From Algoriphagus yeomjeoni (lineage in GTDB: Bacteria > Bacteroidota > Bacteroidia > Cytophagales > Cyclobacteriaceae), in contig NZ_QLLK01000011.1 of the NCBI RefSeq assembly GCF_003259505.1, positions 1 to 64,000 on the forward strand: a stretch of DNA of 64,000 bases, in the 5' to 3' direction. Of the stretch, positions 1 through 8,465 are shown one piece after another (position 1 is the first letter of the stretch; each line of letters starts with the position of its first letter). Position numbers and translations under genes: made by a program. The notes below the pieces were generated by a model. That model made no database searches, was not told where the DNA came from, and worked only from the letters and a program-made list of their open reading frames with translations.

Positions 1-255
1 AGATATTCGTAAAAAATACGTTGAAGAGTATCTTTTGAAAGACCACTTTCACGACATAGAATCTTAAAAGTCTGCCGCTCAAGAACCCATTTTTTAAACC
101 ATACAAAACGGTTCCGAAGTGTCTGTTCTTTAGAGTTACGGGTGAAGAAAAGACCACAGTTTTTACATTTAAATCGCTGTTTTCCTGCCTGCTTCCCCCA
201 GCGAATAACCTCCAAATTCCCGCAAGCCCAACATCTGTTTTTTTTGAGTTTTCAT
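1..255 (-). pseudogene. IS transposase N-terminal part, zinc-ribbon type, frameshifted and cut by window edge
   Basis: Reading the minus strand from about 234 down to 1 gives an open frame with a zinc ribbon (CWACG near the start, CKNCG about 20 residues later), then FFTRN and a helix-turn-helix-like stretch ending in SGLSKDTLQRIF. This matches the N-terminus of Zn-binding IS256-variant/IS1249-like transposases common in Bacteroidota. The only good ATG (complement of 253-255) is in a different frame: it reads MKTQKKQ and stops after about 28 codons. The two frames meet at a run of eight A residues (T run at 238-245 on the plus strand); seven would put the ATG in frame. It is therefore either a frameshifted remnant, a sequencing error, or an element using slippage. 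The C-terminal part lies outside the window. Confidence 0.75.
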
Positions 256-267
256 AGTACAAAAAAA

Positions 268-293
268 GTTTACTGAAACCAGTTTCAGTAAAC
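268..293. repeat. Perfect inverted repeat at the IS edge
   Basis: Two 12-base arms, GTTTACTGAAAC and GTTTCAGTAAAC, are exact reverse complements separated by two bases. It lies just upstream of the transposase start, between the element and recA, where an IS terminus or a hairpin that blocks incoming transcription would sit. Whether it is the actual IS end cannot be told from one side. Confidence 0.6.
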
Positions 294-368
294 CTCTTGT
301 ATTTACCTGATAATCATTGATGTTATAAGGTTTTTACCAACTATTTTTCAGTATTATGCCAAAAAAAC

Positions 369-404
369 AAAAAGCGGTTGCCAACAATTTGGGAACCGCT
401 TTTT
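369..404 (-). terminator. Intrinsic terminator of recA
   Basis: An 11-bp perfect stem (AAAAAGCGGTT with AACCGCTTTTT) follows the recA stop on the minus strand and is succeeded by a T-rich tract (TTTTTGTTTTTTT on the minus strand). Confidence 0.85.
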
Positions 405-422
405 GGTTTATATTGAAAGGAG

Positions 423-1451
423 TTATTCTTCAATAACTACTTCACTAGCTCCTTTGGATAATCCAGAAGCAGCTTTGATCTTCACTTCAAGCTCTTCCAT
501 CAATTCAGGGTTATCCAAAAGCAGAGTTTTCACAGACTCCCTACCTTGACCAAGCTTCTCTCCATTATAAGAGAACCAAGAACCTGCCTTCTTAATGATA
601 TCCAGCTCTACACCTAGGTCAATGATTTCCCCCACTTTGGAGATTCCTTGCCCATACATAATATCAAATTCTACAACCTTGAACGGAGGAGCAACTTTAT
701 TCTTCACCACCTTCACCTTGGTTCTATTACCGAGGATGTTGTCTGCACTTTCTTTGATCTGACCGATTCTACGAATATCCAATCGTACGGAAGCATAGAA
801 TTTCAATGCATTACCACCAGTGGTAGTTTCAGGATTACCGAACATCACTCCTATCTTCTCACGAAGCTGGTTGATGAAAATACAAGAACAGCCAGTCTTG
901 TTGATCGCTCCAGTCAGCTTACGCAAAGCCTGGGACATCAATCGTGCCTGCAATCCCATCTTGCTATCCCCCATATCGCCTTCAAGTTCACCTTTTGGAA
1001 CTAATGCAGCTACTGAGTCAATCACGATAATATCAATCGCCCCAGAACGGATCAGATGCTCAGCGATTTCAAGCGCTTGCTCTCCATTATCAGGCTGAGA
1101 GATGAGAAGATTCTCTGTATCAATCCCCAACTTTTCAGCATAGGTCTTGTCAAAAGCATGCTCTGCATCGATAAAAGCAGCCAGTCCGCCTGCCTTTTGA
1201 GCCTCAGCTATACAATGCAGGGTTAGCGTAGTTTTACCAGAAGACTCAGGCCCATATATTTCTATCACACGGCCACGAGGGATCCCTCCAATGCCCAAGG
1301 CAATGTCCAAACCCAATGAACCCGTCGATATGGCCGGGATATCAACCACCTTATTATCGCTTAGCTTCATTACAGCTCCTTTACCGTAAGTCTTTTCCAA
1401 CTTGTCGATGGTCAGTTGCAGTGCTTTTAATTTTTCAGCGTTATTACTCAT
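423..1451 (-). CDS. recA: Recombinase RecA
   Basis: RecA is the cytoplasmic ATP-dependent recombinase that forms filaments on single-stranded DNA, drives strand exchange and promotes LexA-type self-cleavage. The 342-residue product has the normal family length. Visible motifs are Walker A GPESSGKT at about residues 67-74, the IDAEHAFD segment after it, Walker [11 protein letters not shown] near 140-150, the DNA-binding loop region [15 protein letters not shown], and the [20 protein letters not shown] segment. The ATG start gives the expected [12 protein letters not shown]-terminus. It is monocistronic by appearance, ending at the terminator 369-404 and divergent from the DUF3108 gene. No SOS-box-like operator was recognised in the 179-base upstream gap. 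Confidence 0.99.
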   Translation of the reverse strand: MSNNAEKLKALQLTIDKLEKTYGKGAVMKLSDNKVVDIPAISTGSLGLDIALGIGGIPRGRVIEIYGPESSGKTTLTLHCIAEAQKAGGLAAFIDAEHAFDKTYAEKLGIDTENLLISQPDNGEQALEIAEHLIRSGAIDIIVIDSVAALVPKGELEGDMGDSKMGLQARLMSQALRKLTGAINKTGCSCIFINQLREKIGVMFGNPETTTGGNALKFYASVRLDIRRIGQIKESADNILGNRTKVKVVKNKVAPPFKVVEFDIMYGQGISKVGEIIDLGVELDIIKKAGSWFSYNGEKLGQGRESVKTLLLDNPELMEELEVKIKAASGLSKGASEVVIEE

Positions 1452-1630
1452 GCTTTTATTTGGTTAGAATCTATAGTTATATGAAAGTAAATAAACAGTG
1501 GACTATAAGCAAGACGTCCTCTACTATTGTTTTGGAAAGCCAAATTCGTAATTTTAATCGCCTTTCGGCACGTTTTTTCGTAATACCTATAGATTACCCA
1601 CCTTTTCGTCAGGTATTGTCATTAAAATTT

Positions 1631-2422
1631 ATGAAAAGAATCCTCGGATCAATTACACTACTCATTTTCATTACCCTGTCTAATCTCTCAGCTCAGGGAT
1701 TTGCAGGCAACTCTCCCTTTACATTTGGAGAGGAATTGTCCTTTGAGGTTTCTTATGGTTGGCTTAATCTAGCAGACGCAAAAATGCAGGTTTCCAAAAG
1801 ACCACAAGACCAGAATGACAAACCACATTATAAAATAGATGTATATGGTAAGACTAAAGGTGCTGCCACTATTTTCGGAAAAGTGAATGATAATTGGGGA
1901 ACGTACTTAGATGTAGAGACCAATTTACCTTCTGTGTCCTACCGACATATTGAAGAAGGGAAATACAGAAAGCATGAGTTCGTTCACTTTGATCAGAAAA
2001 ATAAGAAAGCTACGATGAAGCTTTTTGACAAAGAAAACAGAAACCTAAAAGAAACTAAAGATTTTGATTTGCCGGGACAAGTTCAGGATTTAGTCAGTGG
2101 TTTTTATTATTTGAGAACACAAGATTTGAAGAATTTGAAGGAAGGAGAAGCAATCTTAATTCGTGGATTCTTTGATAAGGAAATATATAACATAAAGTTA
2201 ATCTACGAAGGCACCGAGACCATTGACACCAACCTTGGCACGAAAGAAACTTACATTTTCTCACCTCAACTCCCAAAGAACAAACTATTCAGAGGTGATT
2301 ATCCAGTGAAGGTCTGGGTTACAAAGGATCAGAACAAAATTCCAGTAAAAATCAAAGCGAATCTATTTATTGGGTCATTGAATTTAGACATCATATCTGC
2401 GAAGGGACTGAAAAATAACTAA
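1631..2422 (+). CDS. Secreted DUF3108 domain protein
   Basis: A 263-residue protein starting MKRILGSITLLIF with a clear signal peptide ending near LSAQG, so probably periplasmic. The body (GEELSFEVSYGWLNLADAKM near the start, YPVKVWVTKDQNKIPVKI near the end) is typical of DUF3108, a beta-rich, LolA-like or lipid-binding-like family of unknown function common in Bacteroidota. The frame is open back to 1316, but the upstream 105 codons overlap the recA N-terminus in antisense and lack a signal peptide, so the ATG at 1631 is chosen. No partner gene is adjacent. Family assignment is good; function is unknown. Confidence 0.85.
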   Translation: MKRILGSITLLIFITLSNLSAQGFAGNSPFTFGEELSFEVSYGWLNLADAKMQVSKRPQDQNDKPHYKIDVYGKTKGAATIFGKVNDNWGTYLDVETNLPSVSYRHIEEGKYRKHEFVHFDQKNKKATMKLFDKENRNLKETKDFDLPGQVQDLVSGFYYLRTQDLKNLKEGEAILIRGFFDKEIYNIKLIYEGTETIDTNLGTKETYIFSPQLPKNKLFRGDYPVKVWVTKDQNKIPVKIKANLFIGSLNLDIISAKGLKNN

Positions 2423-2573
2423 TTCAAAAGATCATAACATTAAGATAACATAGTACTGCTAATACCAAATTTTCTTGTCATTTTCATTGTGTAGCGCGTA
2501 CATGAACAATCTATTGTTTGGCTTCAATCCTTAAATATTCCTTAATTTTAAACCAAACATTAAGAAATCACTG

Positions 2574-3266
2574 ATGAGCGACAAGCAAAAAATCAAAGTT
2601 CTGGTAGTTGACGACGAACCTGATATTGTTGAAATCCTGAAATATAATCTTCAAAAGGAAGGCTACGAAGTAGCAACCGCCGAAGATGGAATTAAAGCAG
2701 TAAAAATTGCTGCGAAATTTTTACCTGATGTGATTCTTCTGGACATTATGATGCCAAATCAGGATGGAGTGGAAACCTGCCTGCAGGTAAGACAAATTCC
2801 CGAGCTCAAAAACACGTTTATTATTTTCCTGACTGCCCGTATGGAAGAGTACTCTGAAGTGGCAGCTTTTGATGTGGGAGCAGATGATTACATCACCAAG
2901 CCGATCAAGCCAAGAGCGCTGATGAGCCGTATTTCAGCTTTGTTCAGACGAGAATCTAAAAAAGAGCAGGAGCAGGTTCAGATCAAAATCAGAGATTTGA
3001 TTATCGATCGAGGTAGCTACACCATTGATAAATCCGGGAAGACAATTACACTGCCTAAGAAAGAATTTGAGTTGTTGTATTTCCTAGCCAAAAACCCTAA
3101 TATCGTTTTCAGTAGAGATGAACTTCTTCAGAATATCTGGGGTGCTGATGTGTTTGTATTGGCTAGAACAGTGGATGTACATATACGTAAAGTGCGTGAG
3201 AAAATCGGAGAAGACTACATCACTACTGTCAAAGGTGTAGGCTACAAATTCGAATTAGGGCAATAA
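2574..3266 (+). CDS. OmpR/PhoB-family response regulator
   Basis: A 230-residue two-domain transcription factor. The receiver domain (about 1-125) has the acidic pair in VVDDEPD, the phosphoacceptor Asp57 in ILLDIMMP, Thr87 in FLTAR and Lys109 in YITKPIK. The C-terminal winged helix (about 130-228) has the family-typical LPKKEFELLYFLAKNPN, VFSRDELLQNIWG and RTVDVHIRKVREKIG. The sensor kinase begins at the base after its stop, so the two are one transcriptional unit. It resembles the PhoB/PhoP-like regulator of Bacteroidota; the actual stimulus is not visible in the sequence. Confidence 0.95.
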   Translation: MSDKQKIKVLVVDDEPDIVEILKYNLQKEGYEVATAEDGIKAVKIAAKFLPDVILLDIMMPNQDGVETCLQVRQIPELKNTFIIFLTARMEEYSEVAAFDVGADDYITKPIKPRALMSRISALFRRESKKEQEQVQIKIRDLIIDRGSYTIDKSGKTITLPKKEFELLYFLAKNPNIVFSRDELLQNIWGADVFVLARTVDVHIRKVREKIGEDYITTVKGVGYKFELGQ

Positions 3267-4343
3267 ATGTTTACCACTTCCAGAGGAATTTCTTTGATCC
3301 TGGCTTTAGCCATCTCGGCTCTGGTGGTGGCTTTTTTATCGTTAATGGATGGAGCAAATCTACTTTTGCTCCTAGTCGCTTGGGGGGTTTCATTTTCTTC
3401 CTCCTATCTATTGATTTCTTTCATGTTGGAGTTTTTGATTTTCAAGGAGATCGGTGACATCTATTCTCTTTTGGAAAAAATCCAGCGAAAAGACCTCTCA
3501 GAGATCAGCGAAAAAGGAAGAAAGGGGTCAATCTCGCCGCTACGCAAAATCAATAAAGTCATCAACTCCTATGCGATAGCCCGGCAAAAGGAAATTGATA
3601 CGCTTCAGAAAAATGCAGAGTTCAGACGGGAGTTCATCGCGGATATTTCCCACGAGTTAAAGACTCCAATTTTTGCCACCCAAGGGTACATTCATACCTT
3701 ACTTGACGGCGCTATCGATGACAAGCAAGTCCGCATGCGCTTTCTGAAGCGTGCCGCAAAAAGCCTGGACTCTTTGGATGTGTTGGTTCAGGATCTTCTG
3801 ACATTGAATCAAATGGAAAGTGGGGTGATTAAATTCAATTTCTCTGAATTTGATCTCAAGGAACTCATCGAAGAAGTGATGGAAGAACTGGAGCATAAAG
3901 CTTCCAAGCGGGAAATCCACATCACGTTCGACTTCGAAGAGGGAAAAACCTACTGGACCAAAGGTGACCGTCAAAAAATATACAGGGTATGCCAGAACCT
4001 AATCTTCAATGCCATGAAATACAACCACAATGGCGGTGAAGTGCAGGTACTATTGAAAACACATAAAAACACCATCCAGGTAGATATCACCGATGATGGG
4101 CCTGGAATTCCTCCGGAAGACCTAAAGCGGATTTTTGAGCGATTCTATCGGGTGGAGAAAAGCAGGAACAAAAAAGAAGGTGGTACAGGCTTAGGTCTGG
4201 CTATTGTCAAGCATATCCTCGAAGGCCACAAAAGCAAGATTTCTGTAAGCTCTACGGTGGGCAAAGGGTCTATTTTTAGTTTTTCTCTTCCTATAATAAA
4301 AATCGACTCTCCTGAAGAGAAATTAAAAGTGATAACTCTCTAA
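3267..4343 (+). CDS. Sensor histidine kinase, PhoR-like
   Basis: A 358-residue membrane kinase. Two hydrophobic segments (about 8-25 and 31-58) with a very short connector leave almost no periplasmic domain. A HisKA domain follows with phospho-accepting His129 in FIADISHELKTP, then a HATPase domain with the N-box NLIFNAMKYNHNGG, G1 DDGPGIPPED, F-box ERFYRVEK and G2 GGTGLGLAIVKHI. It immediately abuts the response regulator (stop TAA then ATG), which identifies its partner. The lack of a periplasmic sensor region suggests sensing within the membrane or through a partner, as in PhoR-type kinases. The stimulus is inferred only by similarity. Confidence 0.95.
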   Translation: MFTTSRGISLILALAISALVVAFLSLMDGANLLLLLVAWGVSFSSSYLLISFMLEFLIFKEIGDIYSLLEKIQRKDLSEISEKGRKGSISPLRKINKVINSYAIARQKEIDTLQKNAEFRREFIADISHELKTPIFATQGYIHTLLDGAIDDKQVRMRFLKRAAKSLDSLDVLVQDLLTLNQMESGVIKFNFSEFDLKELIEEVMEELEHKASKREIHITFDFEEGKTYWTKGDRQKIYRVCQNLIFNAMKYNHNGGEVQVLLKTHKNTIQVDITDDGPGIPPEDLKRIFERFYRVEKSRNKKEGGTGLGLAIVKHILEGHKSKISVSSTVGKGSIFSFSLPIIKIDSPEEKLKVITL

Positions 4344-4361
4344 GAATAAAACTCAGAGAAG

Positions 4362-4392
4362 TTTTTTACCCATCCTTTTTTCCCTACTTTTG
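4362..4392 (+). promoter_or_regulatory. Bacteroidota-type promoter of the pseudouridine synthase gene
   Basis: A -7 element TACTTTTG at 4385-4392 matches TAnnTTTG, with a T-rich -33 region (4362-4367) about 17 bases upstream. It places transcription start near 4397, downstream of an in-frame ATG at 4390, and so supports the later start at 4423. Confidence 0.6.
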
Positions 4393-4422
4393 CAGCCTCA
4401 ATTGAAAGAGGCAGGAGAATCC

Positions 4423-5133
4423 ATGAAGAAAGTAGATTTTGAAAATCTTATTCTGTTTGAAAACGAGGATTACCTGGTAATCAATAAACCGCCGTATCTG
4501 TCAAGCTTAGACGACAGACACGAAGCGCAGAACATCCTAGACCTTGCCAAGGCACACACCCCCGATGCCCAGCTGTGCCATAGATTGGACAAGGAAACTT
4601 CAGGATGTCTAGTGATTGCCAAGAATCCAGCGGCCTACAGGCATTTGGCTATGCAGTTTGAAAGCAGAAAAGTAACTAAAGTCTATCATGCAGTGGTGGA
4701 AGGGATCAAGGAATTCAGCGATGAGCTGGTGGACCGAAATCTCTTAGCCAACAACAAAGGAATCGCCAAAGTAAGTAAAGACGGCAAGCCGGCGCAGACA
4801 GTTTTCAATACCTTGAAGACTTACTACGTACACACCTTAGTCGAGTGCAAACCCATCACTGGGAGACTGCATCAGATCAGGGTTCATTTGGCTTACCTGA
4901 AGTCGCCCATTTGTGGTGACACCTTATATGGAGGCAACCCTTTATACCTTTCTTCTATCAAGCGTCGCTTCAATTTAAAAAAAGAGACAGAAGAATTACC
5001 GATTATGCAGCGGGTTTCGCTTCATGCTTATTCGATTGGATTTGAGGGTTTGGACGGCACGAAATTATTCGTAAATGCGCCTTATCCGAAGGATTTCAAG
5101 GTTTTGGTTACTCAATTGGAGAAAACCAGCTAA
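4423..5133 (+). CDS. RluA/RluD-family pseudouridine synthase
   Basis: A 236-residue enzyme that isomerises specific uridines in rRNA or tRNA to pseudouridine. The catalytic motif HRLDKETSG has Asp56; VYHAVVEG and GRLHQIRVHLAYLKSPICGDTLYGG are also characteristic. There is no N-terminal S4 domain, so it is closer to the short RluA/RluC-catalytic-core forms than to full RluD. The start MKKVDFENL at 4423 is preferred over the in-frame ATG at 4390 because a promoter -7 box lies directly before 4390. The target base is not predictable. Confidence 0.93.
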   Translation: MKKVDFENLILFENEDYLVINKPPYLSSLDDRHEAQNILDLAKAHTPDAQLCHRLDKETSGCLVIAKNPAAYRHLAMQFESRKVTKVYHAVVEGIKEFSDELVDRNLLANNKGIAKVSKDGKPAQTVFNTLKTYYVHTLVECKPITGRLHQIRVHLAYLKSPICGDTLYGGNPLYLSSIKRRFNLKKETEELPIMQRVSLHAYSIGFEGLDGTKLFVNAPYPKDFKVLVTQLEKTS

Positions 5134-5226
5134 GAAATTCCGATAGAAAAAGAGTAAGAGATGACCGCATTTGATTGGTAGTAAAACGCTAAGCCTGTGA
5201 AAATTAGGACTTAGTATTGGAAATAT

Positions 5227-5274
5227 TTTGCATCGAAAATAAAATACTCCTATCTTTGTGTCCCTTTTTGAGGG
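5227..5274 (+). promoter_or_regulatory. Promoter and short leader of the rplM operon
   Basis: TTTG (5227-5230), a 20-base spacer and TATCTTTG (5251-5258) match the Bacteroidota sigma-factor consensus closely. Just after the predicted start lies a small hairpin, CCCT-TTTTG-AGGG (5262-5274). The remaining leader to the GTG start is A/T-rich. An L13-type autoregulatory leader is possible but not demonstrated. Confidence 0.75.
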
Positions 5275-5314
5275 TGAAATAAATTTAACAAGCTAAATAT
5301 TAAACAGTTACACA

Positions 5315-5758
5315 GTGGATACTTTGAGCTATAAGACCGTATCAGCCAATGCCGCGACTGCAGATAAGCAATGGGTGGTAGTGGATGCCCAAGCAGCAGT
5401 TTTGGGTAGATTGGCTAGTGAGGTAGCAAAAATCTTAAGAGGTAAGACGAAGCCAAGCTTCACACCTCACGCTGATTGTGGTGACAACGTCATCGTAATC
5501 AATTCTGACAAAATCAGACTAACTGGTGACAAGTGGGACTCCAAAGTTTATGTGAGACACACAGGTTATCCAGGTGGACAGCGTATCTCTACGCCAAGAT
5601 TATTGAAAGACAAGTCTTCAACTATCTTGATCGAGAAAGCTGTAAGAGGCATGTTGCCTAAAAACAGATTGGGAAGAAAATTATACGGCAACTTGTACGT
5701 GTATGAAGGATCTGAGCATCCGCACGAAGCACAGCAGCCTAAAGCAATCACTCTTTAA
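5315..5758 (+). CDS. rplM: 50S ribosomal protein L13
   Basis: A 147-residue protein of normal L13 length. It carries the family signature around VLGRLASEVAKILRGK, CGDNVIVINSDKI and the C-terminal RMLPKNRLGRKLYGNLYVYEGSEHPH-like region. It is an early-assembling large-subunit protein. It uses a GTG start giving MDTLSYKT, the usual N-terminus in this phylum. It is first in the rplM-rpsI-rpsB unit, with only nine bases to rpsI. Confidence 0.99.
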   Translation: MDTLSYKTVSANAATADKQWVVVDAQAAVLGRLASEVAKILRGKTKPSFTPHADCGDNVIVINSDKIRLTGDKWDSKVYVRHTGYPGGQRISTPRLLKDKSSTILIEKAVRGMLPKNRLGRKLYGNLYVYEGSEHPHEAQQPKAITL

Positions 5759-5767
5759 TCGACTACA

Positions 5768-6154
5768 ATGGATATTATCAACAAAATCGGTAGAAGAAAA
5801 ACCTCTGTAGCCAGAATTTACATGGCGCCAGGTAAAGGTGAAATCACCGTGAACAACAGAGCTCTTGACGTTCACTTCCCATTTGAACTTCACCAGATCG
5901 TAGTGAAGCAGCCGCTTACGCTAGTAGGCGTAGAAGGTAACTACGACATCAAAATCAATGTAGATGGTGGCGGAAGTACAGGCCAGGCAGAGGCAGCTCG
6001 TATGGCTATCTCCCGTGCATTGTGCGAATTCGACGCTGAGCACAGACCTGCATTGAAAAAAGAAGGCTTCCTTACTCGTGATCCAAGAATGGTAGAACGT
6101 AAGAAGCCAGGACGTAGAAAAGCAAGAAGAAAATTCCAGTTCTCAAAACGTTAA
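5768..6154 (+). CDS. rpsI: 30S ribosomal protein S9
   Basis: A 128-residue protein with the S9 signatures IGRRKTSVARIYM at the start, GGGSTGQAEAARMAISRAL in the middle and the basic tail KKPGRRKARRKFQFSKR, whose terminal arginine contacts the anticodon loop of P-site tRNA. It follows rplM at nine bases in the conserved L13-S9 order and precedes rpsB by 33 bases. Confidence 0.99.
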   Translation: MDIINKIGRRKTSVARIYMAPGKGEITVNNRALDVHFPFELHQIVVKQPLTLVGVEGNYDIKINVDGGGSTGQAEAARMAISRALCEFDAEHRPALKKEGFLTRDPRMVERKKPGRRKARRKFQFSKR

Positions 6155-6187
6155 TCTGGATTTACTTCAGAATATACAAATTATATT

Positions 6188-6949
6188 ATGGCCAAATTAG
6201 AATATAAAGACTTACTAGATGCTGGTGTTCACTTCGGACACTTGACGAGAAAGTGGGATCCGAGAATGGCTCCATACATTTTCATGGAGAAAAATGGTAT
6301 CCACATCATCGATCTAAACAAAACGCTTGCTAGCCTCGACGAAGCATCTAATGCTATCAAGCAAATCGTACGCTCCGGCAAAAAAGTGATGTTCGTTGCT
6401 ACTAAGAAGCAAGCGAAAGATCTTGTAGCTACTGAAGCGAAAAGACTAAACATGCCTTACGTAACCGAAAGATGGTTAGGTGGTATGTTGACTAACTTCG
6501 CTACGATCCGCAAATCATTGAAGAAAATGTCCGGTTTGGACAAATTGATGAAAGAGGAAGCTTACAAGAACCTTGCGAAGAAGGAACGTTTGATGGTTTC
6601 CCGTCAGAAAGACAAAATGGAAGATGTTCTTGGCGGTATCGCTGACTTGAGCAGACTCCCTGCAGCTCTTTTCGTAGTGGACATCAAAAGAGAACACATC
6701 GCAATTGCTGAAGCAAAAAAGCTTGGTATCCCTGTTTTCGCATTAGTTGATACGAACTCTAACCCGAACGAGGTTGACTTCGCTATCCCTGCTAATGACG
6801 ATGCTTTCAAGTCCGTTTCTTTACTAGTTAAAGCGTTCGGCGCAGCAATCGAAGAAGGTCTTTCAGAGCGCAAGAAAGACAAAGAAGAAGCTAAACTTTC
6901 TGAAGAGGAAGAAGCTAAGAAAGCTGTGGACGCTGAAACAAAAGAATAA
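6188..6949 (+). CDS. rpsB: 30S ribosomal protein S2
   Basis: A 253-residue S2 protein with the signatures [47 protein letters not shown] and [35 protein letters not shown]. The tail is highly charged ([19 protein letters not shown]), as in other Bacteroidota. It ends the ribosomal unit; a strong terminator follows at 6976, separating it from tsf. Confidence 0.99.
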   Translation: MAKLEYKDLLDAGVHFGHLTRKWDPRMAPYIFMEKNGIHIIDLNKTLASLDEASNAIKQIVRSGKKVMFVATKKQAKDLVATEAKRLNMPYVTERWLGGMLTNFATIRKSLKKMSGLDKLMKEEAYKNLAKKERLMVSRQKDKMEDVLGGIADLSRLPAALFVVDIKREHIAIAEAKKLGIPVFALVDTNSNPNEVDFAIPANDDAFKSVSLLVKAFGAAIEEGLSERKKDKEEAKLSEEEEAKKAVDAETKE

Positions 6950-6975
6950 TCCACACCTTGATTTGAAATAAATTG

Positions 6976-7015
6976 AAAATTGAACATCAGGTTTCGGCCT
7001 ATGTTCAATTTTTTT
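6976..7015 (+). terminator. Intrinsic terminator after rpsB
   Basis: AAAATTGAACAT (6976-6987) pairs perfectly with ATGTTCAATTTT (7001-7012), followed by more T residues. The loop itself holds a small AGG/CCT pairing. Confidence 0.85.
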
Positions 7016-7157
7016 GTTTTACCTGCATTGACCTTTGAGTCTTCTCAAAGCTGAAAAATGCTCCCACTTATAAAGTATAAAACCTCAAAGGCCTTCAACT
7101 GCCTACTGATGTTTTTTCAAAAAAATATAATCCGTTTAATTTTAAACTGACAATACA

Positions 7158-7988
7158 ATGGCAATTACTGCACAAGAAGTAAACAAACTGAGACAAATGA
7201 CCGGTGCCGGTATGATGGATTGCAAAAAAGCGCTAACCGAATCAGAAGGCGATTTCGAAAAAGCTGTAGACATCCTCAGAAAGAAAGGTCAAAAAGTATC
7301 TGCTTCCAGAGCTGATCGTGAGACTAAAGAAGGTGTAGCTGTAACTAAAGTGACTGAAAATGGCGCTAAAGGAACATTGCTTACTTTGACTTGCGAAACT
7401 GACTTCGTTGCTAAAAATGAAGAATTCGGTGCATTTGCAAACACACTACTTGACCTTGCAGTAGAAAACGGCGCAACTTCTGTAGAAGAAATCCTTGCCC
7501 TTCCTTTCGAAAACATCACTGTAGCTGAGAAAATCACTGAGATGACTGGTAAGATCGGTGAGAAACTTGAGATCTCTCATTACGAAGTGATTTCTGCCGA
7601 AACAGTAGTTCCTTACATCCACTCTAATGGTAAATTAGGTGTATTAGTAGGATTGACTAACACTTCTGGAGCTGACGTAGAAGAAGCTGGTAAAGACGTA
7701 GCAATGCAAATTGCAGCGATGAATCCAGTAGCTCTTGACAAAGACGGAGTAGATTCTTCTGTAGTAGAAAGAGAAATCGAAGTAGGTAAAGAGCAAGCAA
7801 GAGCTGAAGGCAAGCCTGAAGAAATGCTTGAGAAAATCGCTTTGGGTAAACTGAACAAGTTCTACAAAGAGAATACTCTTCTTAGCCAGTCTTTTGTAAA
7901 AGATAACAACAAGACTATCGCGCAGTACCTTGACAGCGTAAGCAAAGGAATGACTGTATCTGCATTCAAAAGAGTTTCTATCGGTTAA
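7158..7988 (+). CDS. tsf: Elongation factor Ts
   Basis: A 276-residue nucleotide-exchange factor for EF-Tu. The N-terminal UBA-like domain reads VNKLRQMTGAGMMDCKKALTE; the conserved core has ETDFVAKNEEF (the TDFV motif that inserts near the EF-Tu nucleotide site), HSNGKLGVLVGL and a C-terminal SKGMTVSAFKRVSIG. Length is normal for the phylum. It has its own terminator downstream and is separated from rpsB by a strong terminator, so it depends on read-through or a separate promoter in the 208-base gap. No consensus promoter was found there. A small hairpin CTTTGAG-TCTT-CTCAAAG sits at 7033-7050. Confidence 0.99.
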   Translation: MAITAQEVNKLRQMTGAGMMDCKKALTESEGDFEKAVDILRKKGQKVSASRADRETKEGVAVTKVTENGAKGTLLTLTCETDFVAKNEEFGAFANTLLDLAVENGATSVEEILALPFENITVAEKITEMTGKIGEKLEISHYEVISAETVVPYIHSNGKLGVLVGLTNTSGADVEEAGKDVAMQIAAMNPVALDKDGVDSSVVEREIEVGKEQARAEGKPEEMLEKIALGKLNKFYKENTLLSQSFVKDNNKTIAQYLDSVSKGMTVSAFKRVSIG

Positions 7989-8012
7989 TCCGAAAAGATT
8001 CTAAACCATAAG

Positions 8013-8047
8013 AAAACCTCTTCAATTGATTTTGAAGAGGTTTTTTT
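8013..8047 (+). terminator. Intrinsic terminator after tsf
   Basis: AAAACCTCTTCAA (8013-8025) pairs with TTGAAGAGGTTTT (8032-8044), then T residues. The stem is nearly identical to the terminator at 10081. Confidence 0.9.
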
Positions 8048-8100
8048 ATAAGTGTTTTCGGCTAACTGCAGGCATGTAATTTGAATTATATGATTATCCG

Positions 8101-8225
8101 CAATGATGCCAGTCACCATAGATTCTTTGCTCAACGGGCCGGAAGACCGATGACCGAAGACCGAAGCGGCCTCAATGCAAAAGTTTAAAATTGCCTACAT
8201 TGCTAATGCCACCTTACTGGCAGAA
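8101..8225. repeat. Dispersed intergenic repeat, copy 1
   Basis: The 477-base gap 7989-8465 contains no gene. It holds the tsf terminator and this repeat. The core GGAAGACCGATGACCGAAG at 8141-8159 recurs exactly at 54529-54547. The flank TTCTTTGCTCAACGGGCC (8123-8140) resembles the copy at 59021. Other shared pieces with copy 2 are CGCAATGAT near the left end and ATGCCAC toward the right end. The function is unknown. Confidence 0.6.
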
Positions 8226-8465
8226 AAGCGGATATACATATTGAATTAATATTAGAACTTCAAATTATCTATTTCCCCTTCTTTAAAGGGAGTTAAAGTG
8301 ATTCTAGTCAAAAAACTAGGCTTTTCCTTAAGAAGGTGAATTATCAATAAAACACCTTACAAAGGACGATTTCATCTTGAAGACACTTGAGGTAAGAACT
8401 TCAAATCAATAGCAATTCAGTAAATTTTTTAAGAATTTGCCTCTTTAAATCCCAACCCCAACTTT

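Noticed and set aside
1316..1630. 105-codon upstream extension of the DUF3108 frame
   Set aside because: It overlaps the recA 5' end in antisense and removes the signal peptide from the N-terminus.
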